The notes beneath the pieces were generated by a model. The model did no database searches, had not been told where the DNA came from, and saw nothing but the letters and a program-made list of their open reading frames with translations. The position numbers were made by a program, and so were the translations under genes. A stretch of 64,000 nucleotides of DNA from Pseudoalteromonas luteoviolacea NCIMB 1944 (lineage in GTDB: Bacteria > Pseudomonadota > Gammaproteobacteria > Enterobacterales > Alteromonadaceae), in NCBI RefSeq assembly GCF_001625565.1, contig NZ_AUXS01000075.1, positions 1 to 64,000 of the forward strand. The letters are read 5' to 3'. Below, piece by piece: positions 9,386 through 18,404 of this stretch (the stretch's first letter is position 1; each line of letters starts with the position of its first letter).

Positions 9386-10723
9386 TTATTTACGGCCCGC
9401 GCGTCTATTTGGAAAATACTCTATCTGCCTTTTTTTACGCCTAGATGCGCGATACGCCTTTTCTCCTTTAAAAACTAGGCCAAACCATAGCAGGGCTGGC
9501 CAGTATAAAAAAGATAGGATCTCTAGATTCTCAAAAAAACTGTAGCAGATAAATACGGTCATTAAACACAATGCAGTTTGTGCGGTTTTAGAGTCTTGTG
9601 ACTTCCATAAAAAATATACAAAGGTAATGGCCATAGGGACTGCAAGTGCTATCGCGCCTACGATCCCTTTAACAAATAATAGGCCATACCAGCTGTGATG
9701 TGAGCCAATGGGCATTCTCTCAACCAATTTAGGGCCGCGTTCAACAATACCATGCCCCCAAATTGGCGCTTCAGCTTCCCAACGTTGAATTGCAATATTA
9801 GCTAATGCTTGACGAACTCGCGTTGAGCCCGGTCGCTGCTGTTTTACCGCTTCATAGGAATCCATGATCCATTGATAAACTGGTTCTCCAAGTAACAAAA
9901 TCGCGGGGATAAAAAAGCCAAGTAAAAATAAAAACCAAGGTTCTTTAAATTTGTCACTAAACATGACCATGGGAAAAAGCATGATAAATATGGCGATACC
10001 TGCACGAGATTGAGAGAGCAGCAGCATGGCCCAGCAGCCTGCGATTGCCCAGCGGCGAATGCGCGCATTTTGCTCTTGAAGGCAGAACACCAGATAGATA
10101 CAGGCCATAAACCCAGCTGCGGGCGCCCAAGGCGTGAAGAAGCGCCATCTACCGGCTCCGGTTTCTGGGTTTATCCCGTAAAAGCTGACCATAAAAAAGC
10201 TTTCCCCAGGGCCCCCAATGACTTTTAATGGCGAGAGAAAAATATCGCCAGGAAGTCGGCCTAAATAAAAAATGAAAGAGACGACAGCGAAGATAAAGGT
10301 TTGTATTCCAATAATGCATACAGCGCGAACAATCACTTCTTTTCGAATTTGAATAAGGTTGCCAATCAGTGGAAAGAGCGCCAGCAGGGCCCACCCTTTC
10401 ATCCATCCAATGGAAGATTTGATGGTTTTTCCTATGCCCAAAGACCAGTTGAAGTGCGCGATAATGAGTGCCACCAGCATCACCAGCATAGCGATTATCC
10501 AAAGCCATACCATCGGGTTTATCGTGGCGTGCTTTTTATCAACTTCAACATAGAGGCGGGTGATCACCATAGCGAATAACAGCCAACCGATCACGGAACC
10601 AAGCACATACAAAGTGCCAGTTAAAAAAGAAGGGTAGGTCAGTACAAGGCCAGCCCAGACGACAAATTCTTCTGAGCTGACAAACTCTTTTTTTTCACCG
10701 GGCAATGCCGATAGTAGCAGCAT
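9386..10723 (-). CDS. O-antigen ligase/polymerase-like (Wzy-type) membrane protein
   Basis: A 445-residue protein with about ten membrane segments. Its long periplasmic loop carries the Wzy_C/O-antigen-ligase signature (WGHGIVERGPKLVERMPIG followed by a His-His-Ser-Trp segment). Such proteins polymerise repeat units or transfer glycans in the periplasm. It is the last gene of a three-gene - strand unit (wza-like, wzz-like, this gene), three bases after its neighbour. This supports a role as the polymerase of the exopolysaccharide; a ligase role is the alternative. Confidence 0.8.
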   Translation of the reverse strand: MLLLSALPGEKKEFVSSEEFVVWAGLVLTYPSFLTGTLYVLGSVIGWLLFAMVITRLYVEVDKKHATINPMVWLWIIAMLVMLVALIIAHFNWSLGIGKTIKSSIGWMKGWALLALFPLIGNLIQIRKEVIVRAVCIIGIQTFIFAVVSFIFYLGRLPGDIFLSPLKVIGGPGESFFMVSFYGINPETGAGRWRFFTPWAPAAGFMACIYLVFCLQEQNARIRRWAIAGCWAMLLLSQSRAGIAIFIMLFPMVMFSDKFKEPWFLFLLGFFIPAILLLGEPVYQWIMDSYEAVKQQRPGSTRVRQALANIAIQRWEAEAPIWGHGIVERGPKLVERMPIGSHHSWYGLLFVKGIVGAIALAVPMAITFVYFLWKSQDSKTAQTALCLMTVFICYSFFENLEILSFLYWPALLWFGLVFKGEKAYRASRRKKRQIEYFPNRRAGRK

Positions 10724-10726
10724 GCA

Positions 10727-12127
10727 TTATCCTTTTGCCTTTGGTTTCTCAACGACCAGCGCCACGATCTCTCTGCGCTTATTGACCATAAATATAGCAA
10801 GAGATGTGAAAATCATTGCAAAAAGGGCTGCTGCAACCGCAAGGCCTTTTTTCGGGCTGACAGCTTTAAATGCCAGCGAAGGCGGCGTCATTAGCTGAAC
10901 AATTGGATAGGAAGCGAATACGTCGGCTTTACTCGCTTCTAGGCGCGCAGCAGCTGAAGTAAATACCGCTTCGGCTAAATCAAATTCACGTTGAAGGCGC
11001 TCAAGCTCAGCTGCTTCTCGCGCATAAATCTTGATTTTTTCGTTCAATAAAATTTGTGCTTGGTTTAGTTCAACTAATTTACCTTCTTTGCCTTTTTTAA
11101 CTGCATATGCATTGATTAAATCAGCAAAAAGTTGTGCGCGTTTTGGGTTGTTTTTTAAATCCAGCGTCGTAAAAATATGCGCTGCATTTGGGCCGACTAA
11201 GCCTTGCGAGCGATTTCTGAGTGACTGTTTTGAATACTCAAAACGTGCAAATTCAGCTTTTACTTTAGGATGTCCATCTCCCCAGCGTGAGCGGTATTCG
11301 CTCAATTGAGAGGCACTAGAGGTGAGCTCAGACAAATATCCCCTGAACTCGCTGTCCGATTGCAATAAAAATGCTTGACCAGCCATGGCCGGAGATACGC
11401 CAAGATCGACACTTAGTTGGTTGACATAGTCGTCACCTTGGCCGATTTCAGCTTGGATCATTACCATTTTTTCTTTGATTGAAGACAGGGTTGCCGTTTC
11501 TCTTTGCAATTGCTCAGCAGAAACAATCAATGAGCGCTGTTGAAAATCAATAATATTATTACGGGTGGCATTGAGTCTTTCACGATATTGGTCTAACACA
11601 GCTTTGATACTCTCGTCACGGCGCTTGACTTCATCGGCACGAAGGTGATCAAGCTGTGCTTGGAGCGCATCATAAATAGCCCAAGCTTTGTTTTGGGCAA
11701 GCGTCGCGGATTTACCTGTGGTTTCAATATTCAAAATAGATGTTTGCTCGGTCAAGCGCACCTTAGGATTACCAAATTCTCGCGCTGTTAAGTTGAGCGT
11801 TTTTGCTGCGTTGTCTAGCAAATTGCGGCTCTTGATCATTTCTTTATAATTGACACGAGGGTTGTAACCTTTGCCAAACGGCGCGCTGGTCGATGATACA
11901 ACCTGACCAACTTCATCAATGTTTACTTGGCTGTTGGCTCCGGTGCCTGGCAAAACAATATCAAAGTCGCTTTTATAGGTCGGTGCTTTTTGCAAATAAG
12001 CAATAACTAACAGCGTAATAACAACATAACTAATCGCACACGCTGCTAAATAAGGTCTATGTAACCAGCGGTATATCGTTGCTCTAAAGCGGCTGTATGG
12101 CGTTGTAACTTGAAGTGCTGTACCCAT
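10727..12127 (-). CDS. Polysaccharide chain-length determinant / co-polymerase (Wzz/GNVR type)
   Basis: A 466-residue inner-membrane protein with two membrane segments (about residues 29-47 and 433-453) flanking a long periplasmic coiled-coil region. A GNVR-like region lies near the second segment (EREFDLAEAVFTSAAARLEASKAD). It sets glycan length or couples polymerisation to export. The C-terminus ends shortly after the second membrane segment, so there is no cytoplasmic BY-kinase domain and no separate kinase gene is seen in this window. It lies 10 bases after the wza-like gene. Confidence 0.82.
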   Translation of the reverse strand: MGTALQVTTPYSRFRATIYRWLHRPYLAACAISYVVITLLVIAYLQKAPTYKSDFDIVLPGTGANSQVNIDEVGQVVSSTSAPFGKGYNPRVNYKEMIKSRNLLDNAAKTLNLTAREFGNPKVRLTEQTSILNIETTGKSATLAQNKAWAIYDALQAQLDHLRADEVKRRDESIKAVLDQYRERLNATRNNIIDFQQRSLIVSAEQLQRETATLSSIKEKMVMIQAEIGQGDDYVNQLSVDLGVSPAMAGQAFLLQSDSEFRGYLSELTSSASQLSEYRSRWGDGHPKVKAEFARFEYSKQSLRNRSQGLVGPNAAHIFTTLDLKNNPKRAQLFADLINAYAVKKGKEGKLVELNQAQILLNEKIKIYAREAAELERLQREFDLAEAVFTSAAARLEASKADVFASYPIVQLMTPPSLAFKAVSPKKGLAVAAALFAMIFTSLAIFMVNKRREIVALVVEKPKAKG

Positions 12128-12137
12128 GATACACCTC

Positions 12138-13409
12138 CTAAAACACCTTGAATGGTGCGACTAAGTCTAAAACTGTTTGTGCTACATCTCTAAGGTTTGT
12201 AATGTCAGAGTCGTAACAAGCGATGGCGTCGTTTGGCATCACGTATGGATTTATTCTATCTCTGTAAGGCATACGCATTAATTGCTCAATTGAACGCTCG
12301 ATAACCTGCGTTTGCTTGGTAATTGGGTGAGTGCTCACTAACACTACCCGGCGCGGTGCATTTGTGTATGATTTACCACCAACACAGTTTGCAGACACAG
12401 CCGCTTGTAACAATCTTGTGCCGTAAGGCAAGTTATTTGAAAAGCGTCCTATGGCTGCATTGGAATTGCTCTCTGCTGAGTCGATCAAATTCGACATAAA
12501 GACACGAAAGCCTTTTGGAGTAATTTGCGATGGCCTAACTAAGTGAGGTTGAAAGCACCCTGTACTAGGCACAATCACTTGGTCACCGGCAATCAATGCA
12601 TAATCAGTAACTGGCTCGCCAGTTAAAATACCGGTTAGATCTACCTCAACTTGCCAGCCAGAACGAATTAAAATAACTTGGTCTAGTTTTGCGTCAGGAC
12701 GAATACCGGATGCCGTTCTGACAGCTTCTGACAACAGACGTTTTTTGCTCTGATCGCCCGATGCTGCAAGACGCTCTTGCTGGACCTGTGATGGGATCGT
12801 TGCGTTTATCGTTACACGTCCTGGCTCAAACACCGCGCCTGATACTGGCACTTCTATCGCTGCTAAATTTAATACTTTGATATTGACATCAAGTGTGTGC
12901 GCTTTAAAAATATTGGCTCTGATCAGAGCTAGCTCAATACGTTCACTTAAATGCTTAGTAGTCAAACCAGCAGCAAAAATCGGTTCAATTACTGGCATTT
13001 CTAATAGACCTGAGCTGTCTAATATATAGCGTCCATTAAAGCCTTCACCATACTCCATGTTAATATCGATAAGATCGCCTGGACTTAGCGGTAAGGAACT
13101 TGCATCTTTCCCACCTAAGACCGGGACAGGTGCTTGATTGTTTGGATGCGTAACAATGGCTTTGTCGACACGGTACTGCTTTGAAATCGCGAACTCATTT
13201 GCGCCTGAGCAATCTAAACCTGCGGCAAATACCGTGCCCGGCTCCGCTGGATTAATTACCGTGCCTTGTGCATCAGGGTGGCCATAAAAACGGTCGTCGT
13301 TATCTTCTAACTCGGTTGTTCCGTCAATATGTGCACAGCCAGCAGTCAGCGCGATATTGCACACAAGTGCCAATATACTGAGCTTTGTTATGGTGCTGAT
13401 GACTGTCAT
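12138..13409 (-). CDS. Wza-like outer-membrane polysaccharide export lipoprotein
   Basis: A 423-residue protein with a lipoprotein signal peptide (lipobox LTAGC, lipidated Cys25). It has a polysaccharide-export domain (LSPGDLIDINMEYGEGFNGRYILDSSG) followed by SLBB-like segments (VPVSGAVFEPGRV; ALIAGDQVIVPSTGCF). Wza-type proteins form the outer-membrane pore for exopolysaccharide. It is the first gene of the wza-wzz-wzy unit and is preceded by a sigma-54-like promoter. It is longer than the simplest Wza proteins but within the family range. Confidence 0.85.
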   Translation of the reverse strand: MTVISTITKLSILALVCNIALTAGCAHIDGTTELEDNDDRFYGHPDAQGTVINPAEPGTVFAAGLDCSGANEFAISKQYRVDKAIVTHPNNQAPVPVLGGKDASSLPLSPGDLIDINMEYGEGFNGRYILDSSGLLEMPVIEPIFAAGLTTKHLSERIELALIRANIFKAHTLDVNIKVLNLAAIEVPVSGAVFEPGRVTINATIPSQVQQERLAASGDQSKKRLLSEAVRTASGIRPDAKLDQVILIRSGWQVEVDLTGILTGEPVTDYALIAGDQVIVPSTGCFQPHLVRPSQITPKGFRVFMSNLIDSAESNSNAAIGRFSNNLPYGTRLLQAAVSANCVGGKSYTNAPRRVVLVSTHPITKQTQVIERSIEQLMRMPYRDRINPYVMPNDAIACYDSDITNLRDVAQTVLDLVAPFKVF

Positions 13410-13446
13410 AGTCTATTCCTTAATGAAACGATACTAACTTAAATAA

Positions 13447-13462
13447 AGCATTAATTAGGCCA
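13447..13462 (-). promoter_or_regulatory. Candidate sigma-54 promoter of the wza-like operon
   Basis: On the - strand the sequence reads TGGCCTAATTAATGCT. It has the invariant GG and GC at the 10-base separation required by sigma-54 and matches most of TGGCAC-N5-TTGCW. The -12 element ends 37 bases before the start codon at 13409, the same spacing as at the other promoters of the locus. Confidence 0.6.
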
Positions 13463-13501
13463 GTTGTCTAAATCCTTTAAAAACAGTGTTTTATGATTTT
13501 G

Positions 13502-13556
13502 TTTTGCATTTCAATAGAGGCGTTTTGCACTTTGCAGAGTGGGATGTTTGCAAAAT
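13502..13556. promoter_or_regulatory. Cluster of four TTTGCA elements, candidate enhancer
   Basis: TTTGCA occurs at 13503, 13524, 13531 and 13547 within 50 bases, the last as TTTGCAAAAT. The cluster lies 40-95 bases upstream of the wza sigma-54 promoter, where an enhancer-binding protein would be expected to sit. Confidence 0.4.
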
Positions 13557-13557
13557 A

Positions 13558-13584
13558 GAAAAACCAGCGATTGCTGGTTTTTTA
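13558..13584. terminator. Bidirectional hairpin terminator
   Basis: AAAACCAGC and GCTGGTTTT form a stem with T runs on both strands. On the - strand it terminates the flippase-glycosyltransferase unit, which ends at 13618. Confidence 0.75.
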
Positions 13585-13617
13585 AATAGTAGTGGCGCCG
13601 AAGTTGCCTTACGTTGT

Positions 13618-14625
13618 TTAGTGCGACTTTTGAATATAAGAGACTCCGCGCATTGCTGTATTTTCTATGGCGTTATAAATGCAAGTGGGTAAAGCACTCA
13701 AGTAAGCACAGGCCCAAGTTACCAAAGTGCGCTTAGGTTCTTCTTTTAGAATACGCCAATTGGTAGTGAGTGCTTGGTGCATAAGTTTTATAGCTTGCGT
13801 GCTATTTCTTGATTGGATTGCACGACGACATAAATAACGGAGCTGGTATGCTTTGGCCAGCGGTGCATATTTATTGAAAAAATCTTCATGGCCGATTCTG
13901 TTTTGATCTACCGCATATTGCCAGCTGGTAAATTGTTTGTGTAAGTTTGACGACAGGCCAGATGCGTTAACACGGTAGTAAGTAAGTGGCTGTGAAATAC
14001 CCTCAAATTCAAAATCAGTATCAAGTGCCATTCTCAGCCACATTTCAATGTCTTCTGATTGGCGTAGCTCTTCATCAAAATATTGGGTCCACGCACGCAT
14101 GCCATCTTGAAAGGCTACCGCCTCAAATACCGCTTTTCTGATAACGGGAGCAGAGCCATTGCCAACAGGGTTACGACAGAAAATCTGCTTGGTGGTGATC
14201 CCTTTTAAAGCAGGAAACTGACCAATCCCCAGTGGTGCACCATCTTCATCGACAAATAAAGATGGGCAGTAGCTTACACCTACTTTGGGGTTGTTATCTA
14301 AATGCGCGACGTGTAACTCTAATTTTTTTGCAGACCAAAAGTCATCGGCATCCAATAGTGCGATGTATTCGCCTTTTGCGGCGCGGATCCCTGTATTTCT
14401 TGCGCCAGATAAGCCGCGATTAAGCTGCTGAATCACTTGGATACGTGGGTCATCGAATTGTGCAACTTTAGCCAGAGTGTCATCACTACAACCGTCATCA
14501 ACACACAAAATTTCAAAGTCTTGATAAGTTTGTTTCAGTACCGAGTGGATACTTTGCTCTATGTATTTACCTACGTTGTACATTGGGATAACGACGCTAA
14601 CTGTTGGGTTGATTAAAGTATTCAT
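13618..14625 (-). CDS. Family 2 glycosyltransferase
   Basis: A 335-residue GT-A-fold glycosyltransferase. VSVVIPMYNVGKYIEQS at the N-terminus binds the nucleotide sugar, and ALLDADDFW carries the DXD metal site. It probably adds one sugar to the lipid-linked repeat unit at the cytoplasmic face. The ATG at 14625 is chosen over an in-frame upstream start because a strong TAAGGAGC ribosome-binding sequence sits just before it, overlapping the flippase stop. This tight junction indicates translation in one operon with the flippase. Donor and acceptor sugars cannot be read from sequence. Confidence 0.88.
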   Translation of the reverse strand: MNTLINPTVSVVIPMYNVGKYIEQSIHSVLKQTYQDFEILCVDDGCSDDTLAKVAQFDDPRIQVIQQLNRGLSGARNTGIRAAKGEYIALLDADDFWSAKKLELHVAHLDNNPKVGVSYCPSLFVDEDGAPLGIGQFPALKGITTKQIFCRNPVGNGSAPVIRKAVFEAVAFQDGMRAWTQYFDEELRQSEDIEMWLRMALDTDFEFEGISQPLTYYRVNASGLSSNLHKQFTSWQYAVDQNRIGHEDFFNKYAPLAKAYQLRYLCRRAIQSRNSTQAIKLMHQALTTNWRILKEEPKRTLVTWACAYLSALPTCIYNAIENTAMRGVSYIQKSH

Positions 14626-14635
14626 AACAAGCTCC

Positions 14636-15877
14636 TTAGGCGGCTTTGATGGCGCTGAATTTGACAAGAAGCACGTTGATAGCTGGAAATACAAGCCACA
14701 AAGTGCTGCTTAAAAGTAAAACAAGTGCAAATGTGTCTGGCTGCTGGGGGGCAATAGCCAGCACACCGATGAGCGATACAGTCAAGCAAAACGCACATTG
14801 CTGTGTTTCTAACTTGAATAAGCCTTTGCTACGTAGCATGGCACTGTAGGTATCTGACCATACTGTGGTGATAGCAATCAGGCACAATAAACTGGTAGTG
14901 GTAAAACTTGCTTGCCATTCAGTTGAGAATAAAAACGGCACGTAGACTGGCACTAATACCGATTGACACACAAAGATGGCAGAAACCGCCGTAGTGACCA
15001 GCATAATTTTTTGGTTCAACTGATTTGTTTGTGTGTTTTTTTGTTGCTGACATACATAGGGATAAAGTGCCGTGATGTATGCTTGGCTAATGGACATTGC
15101 CAGTCCAATTCCCGCACTTTTGGCAAAGCTATAAAGGCCAAACAACTCTGGTGATAGTAATCTTGCACCAATAAAGATATCCATGTTCATGCGCAGTGAA
15201 CGCAGGCCTTCAGCGGCCGCAAGCTGTGTTGATGAACCAAGTAAATAAAAGAAGGTATTGCGTTTGAAGCCAATTTTATGCGGCAATGTATCAACCACTG
15301 TAAATGCGCACAGCCACAGTATGGCGAAGGCCCATTTTGCGTAAACTATCGATAATAAGCCTGCGTCAAAGTATAGAGCGACAGCGATAGTGGTATTTTC
15401 TAAGATGATGCAACAGCTACTTATCATGCTAAATAGCGCCATACGGTTATCGCGCTGTACTAAGAATGCACGTGTACTGACGATTGGAAACAATAAATAA
15501 GTAAATGCCATTAACGCGACCAACGTCGTTATATCATGCTCTGGAAACAGCCACTGGGTAGCGTATGCAACACCTAACTGTACAATGCAAAGCAAGATGC
15601 ACAGTGCCCACTGGATACATAAGCCATTTGATAAAAAGTCTGGTAATTCGCTTTCTTTAGCGCGGATAATCTGAGCGCCAGTGCCTGAACGCAAAAGTAA
15701 TCGTATGACTTCGTGAATACTCAGAGCCAGCATTGCAGCGCCATATTCCACCGGGACTAAAAACGCTGCCATCGCCATAATACTGAGTAAGCGAGTTGCT
15801 TTCGCAACGACCTCAGCACCTACCAGCCAAGATGTGTTACGTAGCAGTTGTGAAACAGAGTGTTTACTTGATTGCAT
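14636..15877 (-). CDS. Polysaccharide repeat-unit flippase (Wzx/MOP family)
   Basis: A 413-residue protein with about 12 membrane segments. The N-terminal pattern (RNTSWLVGAEVVAKATRLLS, then VEYGAAMLALSI) is characteristic of the polysaccharide-synthase/flippase branch of the MOP superfamily. It would move the undecaprenyl-linked repeat unit across the inner membrane for polymerisation by the Wzy-like protein. It is the first gene of a two-gene unit with the glycosyltransferase and has its own sigma-54-like promoter upstream. Confidence 0.85.
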   Translation of the reverse strand: MQSSKHSVSQLLRNTSWLVGAEVVAKATRLLSIMAMAAFLVPVEYGAAMLALSIHEVIRLLLRSGTGAQIIRAKESELPDFLSNGLCIQWALCILLCIVQLGVAYATQWLFPEHDITTLVALMAFTYLLFPIVSTRAFLVQRDNRMALFSMISSCCIILENTTIAVALYFDAGLLSIVYAKWAFAILWLCAFTVVDTLPHKIGFKRNTFFYLLGSSTQLAAAEGLRSLRMNMDIFIGARLLSPELFGLYSFAKSAGIGLAMSISQAYITALYPYVCQQQKNTQTNQLNQKIMLVTTAVSAIFVCQSVLVPVYVPFLFSTEWQASFTTTSLLCLIAITTVWSDTYSAMLRSKGLFKLETQQCAFCLTVSLIGVLAIAPQQPDTFALVLLLSSTLWLVFPAINVLLVKFSAIKAA

Positions 15878-15911
15878 TGGCGCTTCTCATTAATCGGTCA
15901 TATCTAAACCA

Positions 15912-15927
15912 ATCAATAATTGCGCCA
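15912..15927 (-). promoter_or_regulatory. Candidate sigma-54 promoter of the flippase unit
   Basis: The - strand reads TGGCGCAATTATTGAT: GG at -24 and TTGAT at -12, with A in place of the usual C. The pspA promoter in this window has the same TTGAT ending. The element lies 34 bases before the start codon at 15877. Confidence 0.45.
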
Positions 15928-16000
15928 ACTCAACTTAATGGTTTAACCATTTGTAATATAGGGTAATTAAAATTTATCGCCGCAGTTTCCTTTGTTTGTT

Positions 16001-16038
16001 ATTGCAATTTGCGACGCATATATTTTCTAATTTGCAAA
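16001..16038. promoter_or_regulatory. Candidate enhancer region upstream of the flippase unit
   Basis: It contains the palindrome ATTGCAAT (16001-16008), TTTGCG just after it and AATTTGCAAA (16029-16038). On the - strand the last site reads CTTTGCAAATTA, identical to the site before the WecG-like gene. It lies 74-126 bases upstream of the promoter. Confidence 0.4.
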
Positions 16039-16045
16039 GTGGCTT

Positions 16046-17506
16046 TTATGGTGATGGCTCCCATTTTTGTATTTTGCGATACAAAGTGGAAGGACTGACT
16101 TCGAGTAATCCTGCGGCCTTGACGACGTTGTCTTCACAAACCAGCAGTGCTTGTTCAATGGCAATTCGCTCTACTTCAGAAAGAGGGACGATGTTGTTTA
16201 TCATTGGTGACTCGTTACCATTTAAAGCGGTATCGGTTGTCTTAGTAGGCAAGGTGTTTTTTGCGGAAGCGACGGTTTTTGCTCTAAATAGGTCTTCATT
16301 TGGTTTTAAATGCAATTGCTGCATGAGCGTCTCTTCACTCACCATAGGTCCGTCAGACATCACAACGGCGCTGTGGATCAAATTCTCAAGCTGCCTAACG
16401 TTGCCCGGCCAAGCATAATTCAATATGAGTTGTTCAGCGCGTTTTGAAAAGCCAACAAATAGCTTATTTTCTATCTCACTAAATTTGTTGAGGTAAAAAA
16501 GGGCTATTTGCAAAGGGTCTTGATCGCGGTCGCACAGAGCGGGCATATCTATGGCAATGACATTGAGACGATAAAATAAGTCTTCTCGCAATAGCTGCTG
16601 CTCAATGGCTTCGAGGGGGTTACGGTTTGTCGCACAGACAAACCTCACATCAACGGTTTCTACTTTCCCACTGCCCACTCGCTGGAATGTCCCGGTTTGA
16701 ATAAAGCGTAAAATCTTGGCTTGCAATGCCATATCCATTTCGCCGATCTCATCAAGAAATAGGGTGCCACCATCTGCGAGGGTTGCGGCCCCATCTCGGT
16801 TGTTAGTGGCACCTGAGAATGCGCCTTTAACATGACCAAAAATTTCAGACTCCATTAGCTCCGAAGGGATCGCAGCGCAGTTGATACAAATTAGGTCTTT
16901 GTTATGGCGTGGGCTTAAATTATGAATGGCTTCAGCCGCGAGTTCTTTACCTGTGCCACTTGGCCCGGTGATAAATACATTTGCGCGACTGGGGGCGGCT
17001 TTATCAATACACTTATACACGACTTGCATGGCCAAAGAGCTGCCTATGAAGCGTTGGAACTGCGACCTATGTTCACGTTTATAGCGTTTTAGACTAGCGC
17101 GTAACATATTTCGTTCAGCAATGAGCATTTTTGTTTGCAGTGCCTGCTCTATGGTGATCCTTAAATTGTCATTGTCCCAAGGCTTTTGCATATAACCCCA
17201 AACTTTACCTTGGTTAATGGCATCAATCAGCGCTGCTTGTTCGGTAAAAGCGGTGAGCATAATGCGAATTGTATCTGGGTATTGCTCGGCGATGATGGCG
17301 AGTAGTTCATTGCCAGTCATCTCGGGCATATTCTTATCTGAGACAACCACATCAATGGATTCATTTGCCAATATCTCAAGTGCAGCAGGGCCACCGTCTG
17401 CGGTATGAATATGATATTGTTCGGAGCGCAGTGCGCGGCTGAGAGAACGCAAAATATGCGGTTCGTCGTCAACAAGCAAAATATTAAGTCCTGTTATGTT
17501 ATCCAT
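16046..17506 (-). CDS. Sigma-54-dependent response regulator (NtrC family)
   Basis: A 486-residue transcription activator with three parts. The receiver domain (about 8-120) has phospho-acceptor D57 in VVVSDKNMP. The AAA+ domain (about 150-385) has Walker A GPSGTGKE and the sigma-54 contact loop GAFSGA (about 227-232; Ser replaces the usual Thr). A Fis-type helix-turn-helix closes the C-terminus (VVKAAGLLEVSPSTLYRKI). No sensor kinase gene is visible nearby. It is encoded in the middle of the exopolysaccharide locus, whose units carry sigma-54-like promoters, so it is very likely their activator, as SypG is for syp in Vibrio fischeri. Its own upstream region shows no sigma-54 element. Confidence 0.93.
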   Translation of the reverse strand: MDNITGLNILLVDDEPHILRSLSRALRSEQYHIHTADGGPAALEILANESIDVVVSDKNMPEMTGNELLAIIAEQYPDTIRIMLTAFTEQAALIDAINQGKVWGYMQKPWDNDNLRITIEQALQTKMLIAERNMLRASLKRYKREHRSQFQRFIGSSLAMQVVYKCIDKAAPSRANVFITGPSGTGKELAAEAIHNLSPRHNKDLICINCAAIPSELMESEIFGHVKGAFSGATNNRDGAATLADGGTLFLDEIGEMDMALQAKILRFIQTGTFQRVGSGKVETVDVRFVCATNRNPLEAIEQQLLREDLFYRLNVIAIDMPALCDRDQDPLQIALFYLNKFSEIENKLFVGFSKRAEQLILNYAWPGNVRQLENLIHSAVVMSDGPMVSEETLMQQLHLKPNEDLFRAKTVASAKNTLPTKTTDTALNGNESPMINNIVPLSEVERIAIEQALLVCEDNVVKAAGLLEVSPSTLYRKIQKWEPSP

Positions 17507-17732
17507 TTAAGCGCTCCTTTATTAGTTTTTGTTCTCTATTAAGATATAGCAGCCTAACTCTCAGAGTTCCAAAGACTTTTGGTAGAAAGTACTGAACATT
17601 TAATAATTATCATGATGCGACAAACACGACTGCGACAAGCATAGACAAAGTTTTTGTTTAAGTATAAAGATCTGACAACTTTTATTATATATCTAGCGAG
17701 TGATGCACGAACAAGGTAAGAAAAGAGTGAAT

Positions 17733-17764
17733 AAAGTGCGCTCCACATCAGCAGAGCACACTTT
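17733..17764 (-). terminator. Hairpin terminator of the LruC/lipoprotein unit
   Basis: AAAGTGTGCTC and GAGCGCACTTT (read on the - strand) pair almost perfectly around a 10-base loop, just beyond the lipoprotein stop. A T-rich but interrupted tract follows. The remaining 17507-17732 holds the regulator's promoter region; no gene was recognised there. Confidence 0.6.
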
Positions 17765-17776
17765 GGCTTGGAGAGC

Positions 17777-18391
17777 TTACTTAAACGTATGGACTATTGT
17801 TTCGTCTGAATTGAGCGGAAACAGCACTTGATTTGTCTCTAACATACTGTCAACGCGCACCAACATGGTTTTTGCTGTCTGTGGTAGCGTGAGCGTATGT
17901 TGCAGCTGCCCTGAAGGGTTAAATCTTAAGGTAGCAACAAGCTCTTTGTTACCCATTAACTCATCTTCCACAGAAGGAACTTCTACATCGAACGAGTAAA
18001 TTTTAATTGTTCTTCCTGCTAGAGATTCACCAAACACATTTTCACCGCTGAACTCCATGGTTACGTCGTCGCTGGTTCTAAATTTAAAATCTGGCATAAC
18101 GTACAGATCGGTCGAGTCAGTGGCAGCTGATTCTTTAAGCTCTGCCTGTGGCATAAAGTCTTCCATTGTCGCAGCCTGTTCTTGCTCTGGCGTTTGTGCC
18201 GGCTCGGTTTGCTGTGGCTCGCTGGTTGCGGTATTGGCATTTGTCGACACAGCTGGTTGCGTGTTTGTTTGTGTTGCCGCAGGTGCTGGCGAGCTTGATT
18301 CTGAGCCGCCACCTCCGCCGCCACACCCTGTGATCAGAGTTGCAAGTAGGGTGATACTGAACATCGCAGTTAAATTAGTTAATGTTTTCAT
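17777..18391 (-). CDS. Putative lipoprotein of unknown function, exopolysaccharide locus
   Basis: A 204-residue protein with a clear lipoprotein signal (lipobox LITGC, lipidated Cys23) followed by a Gly/Ser run. A low-complexity Pro/Gln/Thr/Glu-rich linker spans about residues 35-75. The C-terminal part (about 90-204) is ordered and beta-rich, ending VRVDSMLETNQVLFPLNSDETIVHTFK. No family was recognised. It follows the LruC-domain gene by 13 bases, so both are probably co-expressed; it may anchor that protein or the matrix at the cell surface. The role is inference from context. Confidence 0.7.
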   Translation of the reverse strand: MKTLTNLTAMFSITLLATLITGCGGGGGGSESSSPAPAATQTNTQPAVSTNANTATSEPQQTEPAQTPEQEQAATMEDFMPQAELKESAATDSTDLYVMPDFKFRTSDDVTMEFSGENVFGESLAGRTIKIYSFDVEVPSVEDELMGNKELVATLRFNPSGQLQHTLTLPQTAKTMLVRVDSMLETNQVLFPLNSDETIVHTFK

Positions 18392-18404
18392 GGTACGCTC
18401 CTAA

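Noticed and set aside
17554..17748. 64-residue ORF between the regulator and the lipoprotein gene
   Set aside because: No recognisable features; it overlaps the hairpin terminator of the LruC unit and has no clear ribosome-binding sequence.
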